A DNA stretch of 64,000 bases from Azadirachta indica. Lineage: Eukaryota; Streptophyta; Magnoliopsida; Sapindales; Meliaceae. Within the stretch, counting starts at the first letter, position 1. Each line of letters starts with the position of its first letter. Location: assembly GCA_022749755.1 (NCBI GenBank), contig CM040447.1, positions 10,038,087-10,102,086 of the forward strand, given 5' to 3'. Both the position numbers and the translations under genes were made by a program. Under the pieces are notes generated by a model. That model was not told the origin of the DNA. It ran no database searches and saw only the letters and a list, made by a program, of their open reading frames with translations. Of the stretch, positions 60,536 to 64,000 are shown piece by piece.

Positions 60536-62554
60536 CTAATTACCATGATTAAGAGCTTTCTCAATGAATCTCTCAAAATTATTATAAGCTTGACCTCCAA
60601 TTTCCGTAGCCGTTTCTGCTTTCTTCTTCCATTCCTTAGCCTTTTCCCGCATTAGCTTTCCTTTCTCCCCCTCCATCATTTCCTTAACAAGCACCTCAAT
60701 TTCATCCCTCTTTACATCGTGATTAATTTCCATTCCAATCCCCCAAGTAGTGCAAGCATATCTACAATTAGTCTGTTGCTCAGCAAAGAAAGGCCAACAG
60801 ATTACAGGCACACCGCCGCATACGCTTTCTAAAGTAGAATTCCAACCACTGTGTGTCAGGAAAACGCCAACCGAGGGGTGTGATAGCACCTGCTTTTGCC
60901 TACACCAACTCGTTATCATTCCTCTATCTTTGATCTCTTCAAAATACTCCTCAGGCAAGATTGCGGAGTCCCCCATCACCACATCAGGCCTAACGATCCA
61001 TAAAAATGGATGCTTGCTATTTGCAAGACCCCATGCAAATTCTTTGAGGTGTTGCTCGCTCATCACAGTGATGCTACCAAAGTTCACGTACACAACTGAA
61101 TTTATATCTCTTTGGTCCAGCCATTTTAGACATTCTAAGTCTTCTTTCCACAGGCTTGATCCGAAGGACTTGAATTCGGTTTCGTCTATGTGCTTGCAAA
61201 GCAAGGGAAGAGGGCCGATGGTGTAGATGTTGGGGAATTTGGATGCTATGACATTTAGAACTTCTGGTTCAAACTCATCGAATGTGTTAAATATGATTGC
61301 GGAAGAGTTCAAGCAATTTTGTGCTTCTGAACCCAAGAAATCGAACATGATATCGTTTAGATCAGTGGTTCGCATAAAGCTTGGCAAATCCCTGAGCCGA
61401 ATGTTGTTCATACCCGGGATCCAATCAATCGATTTTTCAAGAGTCCCATTCGTAAGGAATTTTTCGTCTAAAAAATGAATGAACATTGAAATTAAATAAT
61501 ATTTAGATTTTTCAAATTATTGTGTGGACAACAACATTACTAAAAGAAGACTAAATTATAATTCAATCGTAAAATATTTGAATAATTATTAATTAATTAA
61601 TTAATTAATTAATTAAGCATAGGTTTTGCAGAGGCAGAGACATTTAATTAATATTTTATTATTATCATTTGTTATACTTTACATTATTTATCATCCACAA
61701 ATACAAATTAATTCTTCTACTTAATAAAGTAAATAGTGGGAGAGAAACTTACTATCTAAATTTATTATTTTATTATCAAAAACTTTTGTGATCGTAGAGG
61801 CAAATACATAGATGTAAGGGAGAATTATCAATTAATTTTACTGACTTTTCAAAAATAGTTCAAGAGCTTCTGTTGATACCTTAAAATATAAAATAACTTT
61901 TGCTACTGAACATGAAAAATCACTCTACCAAAAAGTTATATTTTCCAAAAAATGGGGAAAAAGAAACTATAGAAGTACATGGCATCATTGTATGTAAAAT
62001 TTAGTTCATGAAATCTTGAGTAAATTAAAATAAAACAAACCTTTGAATGGAACTATCCCTCTTTTGACGAGCTCGCTGTACTGCAAGTATCCCAGGAAGC
62101 CGCAAGCTGACGCCGTCCACAGTTGAAACTCCGGTATCCCTATTACTTCCGCCGCCTTAATACCGAAGGTCATGATTCCATCGGAGATTATACAAGTCAC
62201 CGGCGGCACTTCTGGCGATGAATTCAACCGAGCCATCAGTTCCAGAAATGGAGCCAAGCAGTTTTTCCTCGTAGAATCGCACAAAGCTGGAACATCCTGG
62301 GTGGCATCGCGATCAGACGGCGGCAGACCGTCCGGAATGGTTTGGAATCGGAAACCAGGGAGGCCCTTGACGCAGTCAGGGCCTTTGGATCGGATTAAGC
62401 GTCTGTGATTGAACTCAGAATTGACGAAGGTGATATGGAAGCCTCTGGAGTGTAAGACTTTCGCTAGCTGCATCATTGGAGTAACGTGGCCTTGTGCTGG
62501 AAATGGAACGCATACTGCGTGGGGTTTTGTTGTTTGAGCTTGAATTGAATCCAT
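60536..62554 (-). CDS. UDP-glycosyltransferase, UGT85A type (7-deoxyloganetin glucosyltransferase-like), second intact copy
   Basis: Paralogue of the gene at 38837-40780. Exon 1 is 62554-62041 and exon 2 is 61467-60536; the intron is 62040-61468 (573 bp, GT-AG, same Asp codon split). The protein is also 481 residues and ungapped against its sister; I count 14 differences in the first 171 residues. His23 (PAQGHVTP) and Asp125 ([10 protein letters not shown]) are kept. The PSPG box at 359-402 begins [14 protein letters not shown] and contains HSGWNS, where the sister and most family members have HCGWNS, and its last two residues are Glu-Gln where the sister has Asp-Gln. Those changes and F158Y-R159S in the acceptor domain may shift kinetics or preference. 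The ATG at 62554 gives the MDSIQ start; 62572 is an in-frame alternative. Cytosolic, no targeting signal. Confidence 0.93.
61587..61616. repeat. (TTAA)n-type microsatellite in the UGT intron
   Basis: About seven TTAA units in the intron of the gene at 60536-62554; absent from the introns of the sister copies. Confidence 0.85.
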
Positions 62555-62643
62555 TTTTGCCAAAGCAATCAAATTGAATATTCAATATCAAGCTTGTTCA
62601 GACTTACTGCATGGGATTTTGTTGCTTTAGCTGCTTCTCTGGA

Positions 62644-62650
62644 ATTTATA
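62644..62650 (-). promoter_or_regulatory. TATA box of the UGT gene at 60536-62554
   Basis: TATAAAT on the minus strand, 90-96 bases before the ATG, within GTTCTATAAATTCCAGAG, which is conserved at the pseudogene. Confidence 0.55.
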
Positions 62651-62699
62651 GAACAAAAAGCACACTTACGTACGGGCTATGGCGTTGAATAATACAGGA

Positions 62700-64000
62700 A
62701 GCATGGCATGGCATCTGAGTGCAGGGATCGCAGTGGATTCCTATTTTTTGTCCAACCATTTGGAAAGACAAATGGGTCCCAAGGGACAGATTTGAGTCCC
62801 AAATCAACCGTGGTTCCCGCATATCTGTGTTTCGAAGTAGTAATATTTTTATTTTGATGCCAAATTAAAGAATAATTTAGTAATTTGTCGTGAAAATAAA
62901 TAATAATTTAATAATAAAATTAATATTTAAATACTGCTTTATTTTTTATTTTATGTAAAAATTAAATTTTAATTATGAAACTAAATAATTGTTTTTTTTA
63001 TTTTGACGTAAAACAAAGTAAATTTATATTAAATTAAATTAAAATCAAAATACAAATTTAATAAAATAAAATAATTGTTATTATCCTCAACTTTTTTAAT
63101 TTTATTTTTCTTCACCTCCTGCTATTCATCTCATTGAAATTTTTAATTTTGCCCAAAACCAAAATGAGAAATAGCTGAATGTGCCTCTCCCCACTTTCCT
63201 TTCACCACAATAATTGTTTCTTTCTGCGAATTATTACCTTAATTTTTTTTTGTTTTTCTTTTTTATCAGCAGTGATGGAGTTACGATTAATGTTTAGAAA
63301 GATTAAAATGTAATGTTCTAAAATTTATAAAGGCTAAAACATAAATATATAATTTAAAAAGGTCAAATCAATAAATTTTTTATCCAAAATTTTATATTAA
63401 TTTGGTGCCCGGCTTTTGCAAGCTCCAATGTGGCTGAGCCACTGCTTATCACATTTTTTCGTTTGACATGTATTTCTTTCCTTGCTTAATTTGACTTCTT
63501 CAACGACCATTCAGCCTCCATTATCAAGACTTTTCATTATCGTAGATGAGATGACAGCCCTGCACGCTAGGTACAAAAAATTTTGGCCACAGAACGTGCT
63601 CCATCTCGGCCAAAAACAGACAACAAATTAATTCCTAGAAAACTATCTCAAACTAATGAATAAAGCCCCTATGCTTTTAACTTCTTTTCCATTTACCACT
63701 TTTTCTTTTCTTTTCTCACCTCCTGCAAGCAATTCATCTGAATTCCCATCCCCTTGTTTGCTCAGAATGGAAAATGCGTCGGATGTGTGTTTGTGGGTTA
63801 GGAGAGAGAGCATGAGCTGATCCAATTAAGGGGTAATTCTATCTACAAGGTTTTGAAGAACTTTTTGGTCTCCCGCATTAGTGTGTTCAGGATCTATGTC
63901 TCTCTAAACATGGTCAGAAGAGCTGTCAAATAAAATTACCATCTCGAGTTCGTGGTAAAGGAACTCAAAGGCATTTGACCTAGGGTCCAAGATAGTTAAG
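62700..64000. other. Region upstream of the second UGT gene
   Basis: The first 150-200 bases match the upstream region of the first intact gene. The remainder is AT-rich with no recognised gene. 63270-63433 resembles, in inverted orientation, the short element at 57147 (ends CAGTGATGGAG and GGCTGAGCCACTG). The last 160 bases are less AT-rich, but no coding frame stands out. Confidence 0.4.
63270..63433 (-). repeat. Inverted, shortened copy of the 57147-57386 element family
   Basis: The right end GTGGCTGAGCCACTG matches the GGTGGCTGAGCACC end of the other copy in reverse order, with similar AT-rich filling. Flanks TTTATCAG / CTTATCAC are only partly alike. Confidence 0.4.

Larger units (their letters stand above)
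43397..62870. repeat. Segmental duplication, copy B (contains the UGT gene at 60536-62554)
   Basis: Colinear with copy A from its first block (43397-43540) to the UGT upstream region. It is longer because of at least six copy-specific insertions. The offset of the left ends is about 16.3 kb, which suggests a tandem duplication. Confidence 0.8.

Noticed and set aside
60750..61226. Plus-strand open frame of 158 codons opposite the second UGT gene (and similar frames at 39051-39383, 40398-40634, 62172-62408)
   Set aside because: Mirror frames of conserved UGT exons on the other strand; they show no independent motif and recur wherever the UGT exons do.
63840..64000. Less AT-rich end of the window as a possible gene start
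   Set aside because: No long open frame or recognisable motif before the window ends.

Overview
This is nuclear DNA from a flowering plant, most likely a woody eudicot. The base composition is AT-rich, the introns are GT-AG, and the only host genes I recognise are family 1 UDP-glycosyltransferases of the UGT85A type. All three lie on the minus strand: two look intact (38837-40780 and 60536-62554, each two exons and 481 codons of protein) and one is a broken relic (23885-25410). Almost everything else is transposable-element sequence at various stages of decay.

Layout. 1-7.7 kb: a decayed Tat-lineage Ty3-gypsy element read on the minus strand (gag end, protease, reverse transcriptase, RNase H, a second RNase H, integrase). 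On the opposite strand, beyond the integrase end, is an intron-bearing ORF resembling the 'putative gypsy type transposon' domain. 7.8-12.5 kb: AT-rich sequence with little recognisable. 12.5-17.5 kb: a 44-bp minisatellite split by a 4.2-kb hAT transposon with readable ends. 17.8-23.9 kb: an Athila-like gypsy element on the minus strand with RT and most of integrase deleted; its outer LTR end abuts exon 2 of the broken UGT gene. 25.5-27.1 kb: spacer with a double foldback repeat.

27.1-62.9 kb: a tandem segmental duplication (copy A about 27.1-41.2 kb, copy B about 43.4-62.9 kb), each copy carrying one intact UGT gene. Each copy later received its own insertions, and the other copy keeps the empty site for several of them. 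Copy A has a MULE-like element with captured exons (27636-29267) and a copia element (30743-35581). Copy B has a CRM-like gypsy element lacking the integrase core (43951-48908), a hAT-type MITE (49126-49580), a copia element lacking RT (52095-56765), a 240-bp short element (57147-57386), a second MULE-like element with the same long inverted repeats (58030-59551) and a SINE-like insertion (60084-60229).

Function. The two intact UGTs probably glucosylate small lipophilic acceptors in the cytosol; the acceptor cannot be read from sequence. None of the mobile elements appears able to encode a full set of functional proteins. I found no wholly new system. The most noteworthy signals are the paired Pack-MULE-like elements, the repeated loss of catalytic Asp/Glu by single G-to-A changes across several retroelements, the antisense spliced ORF of the Tat element, and the duplicated locus as a built-in record of insertion order. 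Names rest on reading motifs by eye; no database search was run.
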